Assembly: GCA_030039005.1 (NCBI GenBank)
Contig: JASHQT010000215.1
Span: 1-22,104 of the forward strand
DNA: 22,104 nt
Origin: Bryobacteraceae bacterium
GTDB lineage: Bacteria > Acidobacteriota > Terriglobia > Bryobacterales > Bryobacteraceae
Direction of reading: 5' to 3'
Shown: positions 14,604 to 22,104 of the stretch, piece by piece
Layout: every line of letters starts with the position of its first letter
How positions within the stretch are numbered: the first letter of the stretch is position 1
Program-made: the position numbers and the translations under genes
Notes under the pieces: model-generated
Databases searched by the model: none
Seen by the model: only the letters and a program-made list of their open reading frames with translations
Told to the model about the DNA's origin: nothing

Positions 14604-16994
14604 ATGCGCGCCCTGCTCGTTACCTATCGCAGTCTCGTTCGCCGGCCCGCATTCTTCTGCGGCGTCGTGCTCACCCTGACGCTCGGCATCGGCGCGAACA
14701 GCGCGATCTTCTCCGTCATCGATGCCGTTCTGCTCAAGCCGCTTCCCTATCCCAACGCCGGCCGCCTGATGGCGCTGTTCGAATCGAACCGCACGCAAAA
14801 GCAGCTCCACGTTCCGCTTTCGCCCATCCAGATCGAGGACTGGGACCGCATGAATCGGTCGTTTTCGGCCGTAGCCGGCGGTTATACCGAAAACATCTCC
14901 GAAACGTCGGGCGATTTTCCGGAAATGCTGGTAAGCGCCCGCGTCTCGCCGCGATTTTTCTCCGTGATCGGCACCGCTCCTCTACTGGGACGAACGTTCA
15001 GTCCCGAGGAAGACCTGTTCAACGGCCCGAGCGCCGCGGTGATCAGCGAACACCTGTGGCGCCGCCGCTTCGCGAGCGACCCCGCCGTTCTCGGCAAAGT
15101 GCTGCGCAACGGAAACTACAGCTACCCGATCGTCGGCGTGATGCCGGATTCGGTGCGCTTTCCCGAGTCCGACGTCGATGTGTGGATGCCCGCCAAGCTG
15201 CCGCCGTTTGTCATGGCGAACGCGCGCGCATCTCGCTGGGACAATGCCATTGGACGGCTGAAGGAGGGCGTCACGCCGCATGCCGCGCAATCCGATCTTG
15301 CCGCGGTGCAAGCGCGACTGGCCGCCCAGTATCCCGCTACCGATGCCAATTGGATCCCCGTCGTAGAACCACTCAAAGAAGGTACGGTGCGCGGCGTGCG
15401 CCGATCCTTGTGGATCTTGTTCGGCGCGGTCTCTTTCGTGCTGCTGATCGCGTGCGCCAATGTCGCTTGCCTGCTTCTGGCCCAGGCGCACCGCCGTGAA
15501 CGCGAAATCGCCGTTCGATTCTCCCTCGGCGCCCGGCGCGCTCAAGTGATCCGTGAGCTGCTGCTCGAGGCGTTTTGTCTCGCGATTCCCGGTTGCCTGC
15601 TCGGGCTGGCGCTGTCGTTCGCCGCCGCCAGCCTTTTCCGGCGCGCCGCGGCTATCTTGCCGCGCGTTGAGGAAATTCACTTGGATTGGCGTCTGGTCGC
15701 TTTCACGCTCTCGCTCAGCCTGATCACGGCCATTGTATTTGGCTTGATTCCCGCGCTCCGATGCACGCGCGGCGAAGTGGCGGGCGCATGGGCACAGGCC
15801 TCGCGCAGCCAGATCTCAGGACGCCACAATATCCAGCGCATCTTGGTGAGCGCGCAGGTCGCCCTCGCGATCGTGTTGCTGATCGGCTCGGGCCTTCTGA
15901 TCCGCAGTTTCGCGCGGCTCACGCGAGTTTCACTCGGCTTCAATCCCGAACACGTTCTGGCGTTCCACATCAGCGGCAGCTACGGCGAAACCAACAACTT
16001 GCCACGCCTGGCGCAGCGGCTGAATCGGACGCTCCAGGCTTTGCAAGATCTCCCTGGCGTCGCCTCGGCGGCCATGGCGTACGGGCTTCCGGGAACCGGC
16101 CAGGATATCGTCGCGCAGTATCATATCCTAGGCCGCGATACCGAAACCGAAGGCCACAAGGTTTTCGTCGACGGCGATAACGTCACGCCGGACTACTTCG
16201 CCGTTCTTGGCGTGCCCATTCTTTCGGGCGCCACCTGCCGCATCAACCTCGATCCCCAAGCGCCGGCCGCGGGGCTGGTGAATCGCTCCTTCGCCGACCG
16301 CTACTTTCCCGGCGAAAGTCCCATCGGCCAATCCCTGCGCGAGGGCGACTTCCCGGCGCCGCTCCAGATCGTCGGCGTGGTGAGCGATTTTCGCAATCAC
16401 GGACCGGCTCAAGATCCCCGTCCGATGGTCTATTGGTGCGGAATTCCGAGCAGCCCGTTCCCGGAAGTGCTCGTGAAAACCACCGCCGATCCGCTGCTGC
16501 TCGCCGAAGCGGTTCGCAAGCGTATCCACGAAATCGACCCGGCGCGCGCGGTCTACGATGTCCGCCGGCTGAGCGATGCCCTGGCATCCACGCTCACCGA
16601 ACGCCGTTTCCAAATCGCCCTGCTCGGCTCCTTTGCTGCGATGGCGTTGCTGCTCGCGGCCATCGGCATCTACGGCGTCGCGAGTTTCCTGGTCTCCCTG
16701 CGCACTCGAGAATTCGGACTGCGCGCAGCGCTTGGCGCAAGCCCCGCGCGAATCTTCGGCCAGATCATGCGCGAAGGCGCGGCGATGACGGCGGCGGGCT
16801 TGGTGTTCGGCGTGGCCGTTTCGCTCGCGCTCACACGCTACATCGCGAGCTTTCTGTTCGGCATCCCGCGCACCGATCCCATCACGTTCGCCAGCGTGCC
16901 TTTGCTGCTGGCCTGCGTCACCGCGCTCGCGCTCTGGCTCCCCGCGCGCCGGGCAACGCGCGTCGATCCCATGCAAGCGCTGCGGCAGGAGTAG
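14604..16994 (+). CDS. Orphan ABC transporter permease, MacB/FtsX type (ADOP-like)
   Basis: This 796-residue membrane protein has the duplicated layout of acidobacterial orphan permeases. A first transmembrane helix (about 17-40, with [28 protein letters not shown] being the typical span 22-49) is followed by a MacB-like periplasmic domain (50-265). An FtsX block with several helices (about 268-395) comes next, then a second helix (about 412-432), a second periplasmic domain and a second FtsX block (about 675-790) ending [31 protein letters not shown] and [17 protein letters not shown] are the two coupling-helix segments. No ATPase gene is adjacent. Related permeases pair with MacB-type ATPases and act mechanically on periplasmic substrates; the substrate here is unknown. 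The gene starts 45 bases after the threonine aldolase stop. Confidence 0.92.
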   Translation: MRALLVTYRSLVRRPAFFCGVVLTLTLGIGANSAIFSVIDAVLLKPLPYPNAGRLMALFESNRTQKQLHVPLSPIQIEDWDRMNRSFSAVAGGYTENISETSGDFPEMLVSARVSPRFFSVIGTAPLLGRTFSPEEDLFNGPSAAVISEHLWRRRFASDPAVLGKVLRNGNYSYPIVGVMPDSVRFPESDVDVWMPAKLPPFVMANARASRWDNAIGRLKEGVTPHAAQSDLAAVQARLAAQYPATDANWIPVVEPLKEGTVRGVRRSLWILFGAVSFVLLIACANVACLLLAQAHRREREIAVRFSLGARRAQVIRELLLEAFCLAIPGCLLGLALSFAAASLFRRAAAILPRVEEIHLDWRLVAFTLSLSLITAIVFGLIPALRCTRGEVAGAWAQASRSQISGRHNIQRILVSAQVALAIVLLIGSGLLIRSFARLTRVSLGFNPEHVLAFHISGSYGETNNLPRLAQRLNRTLQALQDLPGVASAAMAYGLPGTGQDIVAQYHILGRDTETEGHKVFVDGDNVTPDYFAVLGVPILSGATCRINLDPQAPAAGLVNRSFADRYFPGESPIGQSLREGDFPAPLQIVGVVSDFRNHGPAQDPRPMVYWCGIPSSPFPEVLVKTTADPLLLAEAVRKRIHEIDPARAVYDVRRLSDALASTLTERRFQIALLGSFAAMALLLAAIGIYGVASFLVSLRTREFGLRAALGASPARIFGQIMREGAAMTAAGLVFGVAVSLALTRYIASFLFGIPRTDPITFASVPLLLACVTALALWLPARRATRVDPMQALRQE

Positions 16995-17031
16995 CATTCC
17001 ACGTTCGGGAGGGCCGGCGCGTCATAGCTAA

Positions 17032-18720
17032 GTGGCCCTCCCACTGCGTGCGCTCTATGTTTGCCTGCTCGCGCTGCTGTGCCTGGACACCGCACTTGCC
17101 CAGGATGAACCCGCCACCGTGCCGCCTCCGGCATCGCCGCCAAACGGTGACCAGGAGCCCGGCGCGATCCAAGGCTCGGTCCTGAGCGGCGCCACCGGAC
17201 AGCCGCTGCGGCGCGCACAAGTGCTGCTGCGCCCCGCCGATTCCAAAGGTGCCTCCCTCTACCAAGTCACGGACGAAAACGGCGCGTTCTCATTTCCTAA
17301 AGTCGCGCCCGGCCGCTACCTCATCACCGTCCAGCGCGAAGGCTACCTTCCGCTGTCGGCCGGCCGCATCGGCGATTACAAAATGCCGCCCATCTTCACC
17401 GTGAATCCCGGCCAGACCATCGCGTCCTTCATCTGGCGCATGACGCCCTCGGCCGTCGTGAGCGGCAAAGTGAAATTCGACGACGCCGAGCCCGCCTCGA
17501 ACGTCACCGTTCAGCTTTATCGCGCTTATTACGATCGCGGCCGTCACGGCTATGCCGACGCTGCCAGCGCCCGCACGGACGACCGCGGCGAATACCGTGT
17601 CCACGGCCTGGAGCCTGGAACGTATTACGTCGCGGCTCTGTATCAAGCTCCACCGCACCCTGCCGGCGCGCAGCAGGAGACACGCAAGGACGCGTTCGGC
17701 AATCCCGTGCCCGAGCTCAGCTATGCGGTCACCTTCTTCCCGCAAGTGCAGCGATTGTCTCAAGCTGTTCCCGTGACGGTCGCCCCGGGCGGCGAAGTAG
17801 GCGGCATCGACATCTTCCTCACGCTGGTCCACACTGTGCACATTCGCGGGCGGGTGCTGAGCACACTGAAGGGCGGCGTCGCCAGTCCCAGCGTCACGCT
17901 GCGCATGAACGATGCGGACAACACCGCTTCGGTCAGCGCGCCGGTGAACGTCACGTTGGACAAAGATCAAAACTTCGATATCGACGGCGTCACCGCCGGG
18001 CCATATCTATTGATCGCCTCGGCCGAGCAGGACGGCGTGTCGCTCAGCGGACGCATTCCCATCAACATCGGCGATTCCGATGTGGCCGGCGCTGATATTG
18101 TGGTCGCCCCGGAAAGCGTATGGCGCGGCAAGATCCACCTGGATGACGACGACTCCGCACTACCTAAAGGCCTGATCGTTTCGCTCGAGCCGCGCCGTCC
18201 CACTGTGCCCGCCACTAAGGCTGAAGTCGGCGAGAATGGCGAATTCTCGCTCGCTTTTGTCCCCGACGAAACCTACGATCTTTACGTCCTGAACGCGCCC
18301 GAGGATCTGTACCTAAAGTCTGTCCGCGTCGCCAATTCCGAGCGGCTGGCCGAGGGTCTGGAAGCTGCGGCCGGCGATGCGCTGCCTACGCTCGACGTCC
18401 GGCTCAGCTCCCAAGGCGCGCAAATCGTCGGCCGGGCCGTCACCGCCGATCCCAAAGTAGTGGCCAGCGGTGCCACCGTGGCGTTGATCCCCAACCCGCC
18501 CGAGGGGCGCATCCAAACCTATCAAACCACCCACGCCGATGAACAAGGCAACTTCTGGCTGCGCGGCATTGCCCCGGGCCAATATTTGGTTGTCGCGTGG
18601 CTCGATACGCCGCCGTGCGATATTTACAATCCCGACGACGTGGCCTCCTGCCAGGGCCTGGGTGTCAGCGTGATGCTGGATGAAGGCGTGCAAGAGAACG
18701 TTCAGCTTACCGCGAATTGA
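17032..18720 (+). CDS. Secreted protein with carboxypeptidase-regulatory-like domains
   Basis: The start is GTG at 17032, because TAA occupies the preceding codon and a signal peptide follows at once (LRALYVCLLALLCLDTALAQ, cleavage near residue 23). The 562-residue product then has a proline-rich linker (26-42) and serial transthyretin-like beta-sandwich domains. These are GAIQGSVLSGATGQPLRRAQ... to APGRYLITVQREGY (about 43-105), VSGKVKFDDAEPASNVTVQL to LEPGTYYVAALYQ (about 143-205), a third region from about 255, and a last one IVGRAVTADPKVVASGATV to IAPGQYLVVAWL (about 466-525). Such proteins are abundant in Acidobacteriota and are thought to be surface or periplasmic adhesion or binding modules. 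GGGAGGG lies about 18 bases upstream, too far for an ideal ribosome site. It follows the permease by 37 bases and may share its transcript. Confidence 0.85.
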   Translation: MALPLRALYVCLLALLCLDTALAQDEPATVPPPASPPNGDQEPGAIQGSVLSGATGQPLRRAQVLLRPADSKGASLYQVTDENGAFSFPKVAPGRYLITVQREGYLPLSAGRIGDYKMPPIFTVNPGQTIASFIWRMTPSAVVSGKVKFDDAEPASNVTVQLYRAYYDRGRHGYADAASARTDDRGEYRVHGLEPGTYYVAALYQAPPHPAGAQQETRKDAFGNPVPELSYAVTFFPQVQRLSQAVPVTVAPGGEVGGIDIFLTLVHTVHIRGRVLSTLKGGVASPSVTLRMNDADNTASVSAPVNVTLDKDQNFDIDGVTAGPYLLIASAEQDGVSLSGRIPINIGDSDVAGADIVVAPESVWRGKIHLDDDDSALPKGLIVSLEPRRPTVPATKAEVGENGEFSLAFVPDETYDLYVLNAPEDLYLKSVRVANSERLAEGLEAAAGDALPTLDVRLSSQGAQIVGRAVTADPKVVASGATVALIPNPPEGRIQTYQTTHADEQGNFWLRGIAPGQYLVVAWLDTPPCDIYNPDDVASCQGLGVSVMLDEGVQENVQLTAN

Positions 18721-18823
18721 CCGTCGGCGTAGCCAGAAGCTACCGTAGCGCCGCGAATCGTAAGAGATTGTAAAGCAAACGGAACCTTAAGCTTTTGGTT
18801 TTCATCGTCGATAGAAATGTAGC

Positions 18824-20227
18824 GTGCCAGACATTCACGAGCCGGCTCAACGCGTCGTCTTGAGCCATCAGCAAGACGCCGATATCGCGCGTCACTCTTT
18901 GGCCGGCATTTGGGCCGGGCTAGGCCTGGTGCAGTTTGCGTTGCTGGCGGGCACTCATTCCAGAATTCCCACCATCGCAATCACGCTGTTCGCCGCCACT
19001 ACGATCGGAGCGTATCTTGTGCGCCTGCTGCTGGTTTTGCGCAAGAATGTCATCTATTCCGTCAACCCGCGGCTCTGGCGCGCAGCCTTTTGCACAACGT
19101 TGATCTGCTTTTCCACCGCGTGGGGAGCCTTGAGCTGTTACAGCGATTTCGTCAACGGATTGTTCAACTGGAACTCGCTAATGTTCGCGTTTTGCGTTCT
19201 GGGGATTAGTTTTGGAGCGATTGTCTCACTCACGCCGAGCCCGCTGTACCTATGTTGCCATGTTCTGCCGCTCTTGGTCCCTCCCATCGCCATCGATCTC
19301 TGGCTCGGCCACCAGGACTACGGCATGGCGCTCATCAATCTGGTTTGCCTGCTGTTAGTGCTGGCTCAGGCATGGCAATTGAGCAAACAATATCGCCAGT
19401 CCTTTGAAGACCGGCAGCTGCTGGAGGAGGCGAAGAAAATGGCGGAGGCGGCCAACGAAGCCAAAGGCCACTTCCTGGCCAACATCAGCCACGAGTTGCG
19501 CACTCCGATGAACGGAATCATAGGGACGACAGAGCTGGTGCTCGACACCGAACTATCTGCCCTTCAGCGGGATCTGCTCGAAACCTCGCGCAACTCCGCC
19601 ATTTCGCTGCTCTATCTGCTAAATGACGTGCTGGATTTCTCCAAGATCGATACCCACAGCATCCAACTGGCCAACGCATCGTTCGACCTCCCGAAGCTGG
19701 TGGCGGACACGGCCCAGGCGTTCGAGAGACAGGCCACGCAAAAAAACCTTTCGCTCGCCTGCGAGGTTTCCGCGGAGATTCCCAAGGAGATGTACGGCGA
19801 TCCCGCGCGGCTGCGGCAAATCCTGGTGAACCTGCTCGGCAACGCTCTGAAGTTCACGCCCGCGGGCAGCGTGAGGGTTCGAGCCGAACTGGAATCGGCC
19901 TCTGGACGCGAGGTTCAAGTGCGGTTTACCGTCAGCGATACCGGTATCGGCATTCCGCTCGCCAAGCAAAGCCTGATCTTCCAGCCATTCATGCAAGCCG
20001 ACGGCTCGATGACCAGACAATACGGCGGCACCGGCCTGGGCTTGACCATCTCCCGGCGCCTGGTGGAAATGATGGGCGGCCGGATGTGGGTTGCAAGCGA
20101 ACCCGGGCGGGGAAGCGCGTTCCACTTCGTGGTCCGATTCGCATGCTTGGCGCCTCAACTGCACGCGGCGCCCGAAGCGCTGGTCCGTCCGGTGCACAAC
20201 GCCGCGCCGAGCCCATCGCTGGGCTGA
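18824..20227 (+). CDS. Membrane-bound sensor histidine kinase without receiver domain
   Basis: The start is GTG at 18824; an in-frame TAG lies 12 bases before it. The 467-residue product has about six hydrophobic segments between residues 27 and 182, with almost no periplasmic domain, so sensing is probably within the membrane. A coiled helix (185-215) leads to HisKA with [15 protein letters not shown] and phospho-acceptor His223. The ATPase domain has the N-box (Asn336/Asn340 in [13 protein letters not shown]), G1 DTGIG (372-376), the FQPF segment and G2 GGTGLGL (401-407). The sequence resembles the kinase half of BarA-type hybrid kinases, yet it ends 30 residues after the ATPase domain with no receiver. 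No response regulator gene is adjacent in the window. The signal is unknown. Confidence 0.9.
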   Translation: MPDIHEPAQRVVLSHQQDADIARHSLAGIWAGLGLVQFALLAGTHSRIPTIAITLFAATTIGAYLVRLLLVLRKNVIYSVNPRLWRAAFCTTLICFSTAWGALSCYSDFVNGLFNWNSLMFAFCVLGISFGAIVSLTPSPLYLCCHVLPLLVPPIAIDLWLGHQDYGMALINLVCLLLVLAQAWQLSKQYRQSFEDRQLLEEAKKMAEAANEAKGHFLANISHELRTPMNGIIGTTELVLDTELSALQRDLLETSRNSAISLLYLLNDVLDFSKIDTHSIQLANASFDLPKLVADTAQAFERQATQKNLSLACEVSAEIPKEMYGDPARLRQILVNLLGNALKFTPAGSVRVRAELESASGREVQVRFTVSDTGIGIPLAKQSLIFQPFMQADGSMTRQYGGTGLGLTISRRLVEMMGGRMWVASEPGRGSAFHFVVRFACLAPQLHAAPEALVRPVHNAAPSPSLG

Positions 20228-20253
20228 ACGACGGGGTACCGCTCTTGGCTATT

Positions 20254-20273
20254 GGCGAGCCGGAAGGCGAGCC
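20254..20273 (+). repeat. Short direct repeat in the histidine kinase / hypothetical gap
   Basis: GGCGAGCC occurs twice, separated by GGAA (20254-20261 and 20266-20273), within the 180-base gap 20228-20407. Otherwise that gap shows no recognisable gene, strong promoter or terminator. The repeat may be chance in GC-rich DNA. Confidence 0.35.
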
Positions 20274-20407
20274 CAACTGCAGTCACGCATCGGCGCAAAA
20301 AATTCGTGCCGTCTTTGCGTCGACTTGACTCGATCAACCGCGCGCGGCGTCGCCGGGTGCTCGCACAAGCGTTGTATGCTCAGCCAGTTTCCTGTTTTCA
20401 CTGAAGA

Positions 20408-21148
20408 ATGCCCGAGATCGATTCGGTAGCCAGCTTTCCCCAGCCCGGGTCCCAGTGGCTGGCAGCGCCCGATGAACGCACCCCGGGATTCTTTCCCGCG
20501 TTCGCCCGTGTTTCGTTCGCCATCCAAACGCTGCTCCGCGAACGCGTGCCCACGCACTATTTCGTCGATTCGCGCGCCTTCGGCAACATAAAGACGGCTT
20601 ATCCGATGCTCGTGTATCGTGCGAGCCGCCCCTTCCGCGGCAAGATGCGCACGGAATTGACGTACGACGTGCTCAACCCCAAAACAGTCGCTTCGTTTTT
20701 TCGCACCGTGCGGCCCGGGTTTCCTGAGATATTGGAATCGGCGCAGGCGCGTCTCAACGCCGAAGGATCGGCCGAGCTCGCGGCGCTCTATGCGCCCACG
20801 CGCGCCGCATCCATCCTGGAATCCGTGCAGCGGTTGAGCAAGAGCCGCCGTTGCCTTTTCGTGTTGATTCGCGCCGAAAGCGTGCTGGTGACCACGCTCA
20901 TCGATCTCGCCGGGCTCGGAAGCCTTCCCATCAAGCAGCAGGCGCGCCGCATGGCGTCCTTCGAGAAGAAATGGCGCTACCAATTGCGCCGCATGTACGC
21001 CGGCACCGATTATACCTGGCTTGCGCCGGAGCTTCTGGAAACCGCTACGCGAGCTCTCGCCGAGCCGGAGACGCCTGAGTCCAGCCCCCTCGAAGCACTC
21101 CCACTCGAAGCATTCCCGCCCGGGACCGATTTATTCGATGAACCCTAA
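20408..21148 (+). CDS. Conserved-looking protein of unknown function
   Basis: I do not recognise a family for this 246-residue protein. It begins MPEIDSVASFPQPGSQWL, has no signal peptide or transmembrane segment, and is mildly basic in the middle and acidic at the end. Blocks such as THYFVDSRAFGNIKTAYPMLVYRAS, between 48 and 73, and MRTELTYDVLNPKTVASFFR, between 79 and 98, look like ordered protein. A short basic stretch FEKKWRYQLRRMY lies near 194. The C-terminus carries LEALP/LEAFP repeats and ends DLFDEP. Codon usage matches its neighbours, supporting a real gene. Its last 18 bases overlap the 3' end of the convergent DoxX-thioredoxin gene. Function cannot be stated. Confidence 0.78.
   Translation: MPEIDSVASFPQPGSQWLAAPDERTPGFFPAFARVSFAIQTLLRERVPTHYFVDSRAFGNIKTAYPMLVYRASRPFRGKMRTELTYDVLNPKTVASFFRTVRPGFPEILESAQARLNAEGSAELAALYAPTRAASILESVQRLSKSRRCLFVLIRAESVLVTTLIDLAGLGSLPIKQQARRMASFEKKWRYQLRRMYAGTDYTWLAPELLETATRALAEPETPESSPLEALPLEAFPPGTDLFDEP
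21089..21118 (+). repeat. 15-base imperfect tandem repeat encoding LEALP/LEAFP
   Basis: CTCGAAGCA occurs at 21089-21097 and 21104-21112, a 15-base period within two near-identical units. It lies in the acidic, proline-containing tail of the unknown protein at 20408-21148 and probably arose by a small in-frame duplication. Confidence 0.6.
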
Positions 21149-22075
21149 GTTGTGAAGCGTGCCCGCGGGTTCGCCGTCTTTTTCGAACAGCCCGACGTCG
21201 ACGGTCGCCTTTTGATGCCCGCGCACCAGCGCCACGCCGTAGGGCGCGGTGCTGAACTTGAACGTTTTCATCAACACCGCCAAATCGTTCGAAGTCCCCG
21301 CCTTCAACCCCGTGTCATGCAGGAAGGAGGCGGCGAACTGCGGCGTATCGATCGGGATGGCCACAATCTTGGTATCTTTCCAGTTGAACTTGGCCATCTT
21401 GCGCGCCGCCGCTTCGCAGTGCGGGCACGTAGGATCGTAGAAGAACAGGAACGTCTTGCCGTCCTGCAGGGAGAACGGTTTTCCGTCGACGACGATCGAA
21501 TCGGGCGCTTTCAGTCCACTTTCGTGCGCCAGATTCACGCCGAAGGACGCGCCCGCGAACACCACCACCGCGCCCAGGATCACGGCCGCCGCCCGCAGAT
21601 TCACCGAGGCGCGCGCCCATACCCCCGCCAGCACCGCCATCACGAGCATCCCGCCGTCCTCGAAGAAGAACGCCGGTCCTACTGTGCGTTTCACCAGCGG
21701 GAAGCAACTGCAATCCTTGCCGATCAGCGCCGTGTAGTTGATCCCGATGTAAATCATGAAGGCCACCAGCAGCAATCCCACCAGCCACGCCCCCCAACGC
21801 CGGAAGCGCGGCACTAGGATGAGGACGCCGCCGAACATCTCGCCCACGCCGAGCGCGAGCGTCAAGGGAAGCGCGAACGCCGAAGCCACCCGAAGCTGTT
21901 CCAGGAACTCCGACCAGCGGAACGGATCGGACAGTTTCCAGGCGCCGGTGACAATGAACACGAGCGCCAAAAGCACGCCACAAACGGTGCCGATGGCTTT
22001 TTTCCAGGCGGGTAAATCGAGAGCGGTGATATCCAGGCCTATATGCGCGGGATTCGCCGTGCTGCTGTCAGACAT
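21131..22075 (-). CDS. DoxX/MauE-type membrane protein fused to a thioredoxin-like CPHC domain
   Basis: This 314-residue protein has a cytoplasmic-looking N-terminus of 25 residues and then four or five transmembrane segments (about 29-47, 67-88, 95-116, 138-155 and 162-180). VFIVTGAWKLSDP and the Gly/Glu-containing LALGVGEMFGGVLILVPRFR are typical of the DoxX/MauE redox-associated family. A DCSC motif (C122, C124) lies at the end of the third segment. After residue 195 a thioredoxin-like domain follows with FFYDPTCPHCEAA, its CPHC at 217-220, and IVAIPIDTP. The layout suggests electron transfer between the membrane CxC and the extracytoplasmic CPHC, as in other membrane thiol-disulfide systems; that is inference. 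No Shine-Dalgarno sequence is seen. The 3' end overlaps the convergent gene by 18 bases. Confidence 0.85.
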   Translation of the reverse strand: MSDSSTANPAHIGLDITALDLPAWKKAIGTVCGVLLALVFIVTGAWKLSDPFRWSEFLEQLRVASAFALPLTLALGVGEMFGGVLILVPRFRRWGAWLVGLLLVAFMIYIGINYTALIGKDCSCFPLVKRTVGPAFFFEDGGMLVMAVLAGVWARASVNLRAAAVILGAVVVFAGASFGVNLAHESGLKAPDSIVVDGKPFSLQDGKTFLFFYDPTCPHCEAAARKMAKFNWKDTKIVAIPIDTPQFAASFLHDTGLKAGTSNDLAVLMKTFKFSTAPYGVALVRGHQKATVDVGLFEKDGEPAGTLHNLGFIE

Positions 22076-22084
22076 AGATGATTC

Positions 22085-22090
22085 ATTTTA
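22085..22090 (-). promoter_or_regulatory. Candidate -10 element for the DoxX-thioredoxin gene
   Basis: TAAAAT on the minus strand lies nine bases before the ATG at 22075. The extended sequence TAAAATGAA, six bases before the ATG, is identical in sequence and distance to the element before the selenoprotein gene (8914). No -35 can be judged because the window ends 14 bases further on. Confidence 0.35.
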
Positions 22091-22104
22091 CCGAATCGCC
22101 AGTC

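Noticed and set aside
16128..16997. Long minus-strand open frame inside the permease gene
   Set aside because: Low-complexity Arg/Ala/Gly translation opposite a well-supported FtsX domain.
17007..17031. Shine-Dalgarno sequence GGGAGGG for the GTG at 17032
   Set aside because: The spacing of about 18 bases is too long for normal use; the start was chosen on the preceding stop codon and the signal peptide instead.
20254..20273. CRISPR-like or attachment-site repeat
   Set aside because: Only two copies of eight bases; too short and too few for either.

Overview
The window is GC-rich (low 60s percent by eye) and gene-dense, with no intergenic gap above about 190 bases. No rRNA, tRNA, CRISPR array, insertion sequence or phage gene was seen. 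The gene content suggests an Acidobacteriota member, probably of the Solibacter/Bryobacter type. The clues are a MacB/FtsX-type orphan permease of about 800 residues, a secreted carboxypeptidase-regulatory-like protein, bacillithiol synthase BshC, a CE15-type esterase and many secreted beta-propeller or hydrolase proteins. This placement is inference from family knowledge, not from a marker gene.

Layout. (1) 1-3998, minus strand: a tight run of four exported proteins, transcribed from 3998 down to the left edge: paraoxonase/SMP-30-like propeller, metallo-beta-lactamase-fold protein with a damaged metal site, unknown secreted protein, and a CE15 glucuronoyl-esterase-like protein cut by the window edge. 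(2) 4075-5886, plus: a cytochrome c / PQQ-propeller dehydrogenase resembling polyvinyl-alcohol dehydrogenase, divergent from the run. (3) 6077-7807, plus: pyruvate:quinone oxidoreductase PoxB. (4) 7847-8914, minus: a redoxin-DsbD_N fusion whose catalytic CxxC reads UxxC through an in-frame TGA; divergent from it, an Rrf2 regulator and a DUF1684 protein (8999-10332, plus). (5) 10358-11953, minus: bshC; divergent from it, the compact run cyaY-hemW-threonine aldolase (12091-14558, plus). (6) 14604-18720: orphan ABC permease and secreted carboxypeptidase-regulatory-like protein. (7) 18824-21148: membrane histidine kinase and an unrecognised protein. (8) 21131-22075, minus: DoxX/MauE-type membrane protein fused to a thioredoxin-like domain, overlapping its neighbour tail to tail.

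Main result. The gene at 7847-8914 is best read as one selenoprotein of 355 residues. The frame is open on both sides of one TGA (8645-8647). That TGA occupies the first cysteine position of a thioredoxin-fold CxxC, and the message immediately after it can fold into a bacterial SECIS-like hairpin with GGUC in its apical loop. A standard gene caller would split it into two ORFs or call it a pseudogene.

A thiol/iron theme runs through the middle and right of the window: selenocysteine redoxin, cysteine-rich Rrf2 regulator, bacillithiol synthesis, frataxin, heme chaperone and a membrane thioredoxin fusion. The two thioredoxin-fold genes share a TAAAATGAA element six bases before their start codons. 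The left part looks like an extracytoplasmic ester/lactone/alcohol-processing locus.
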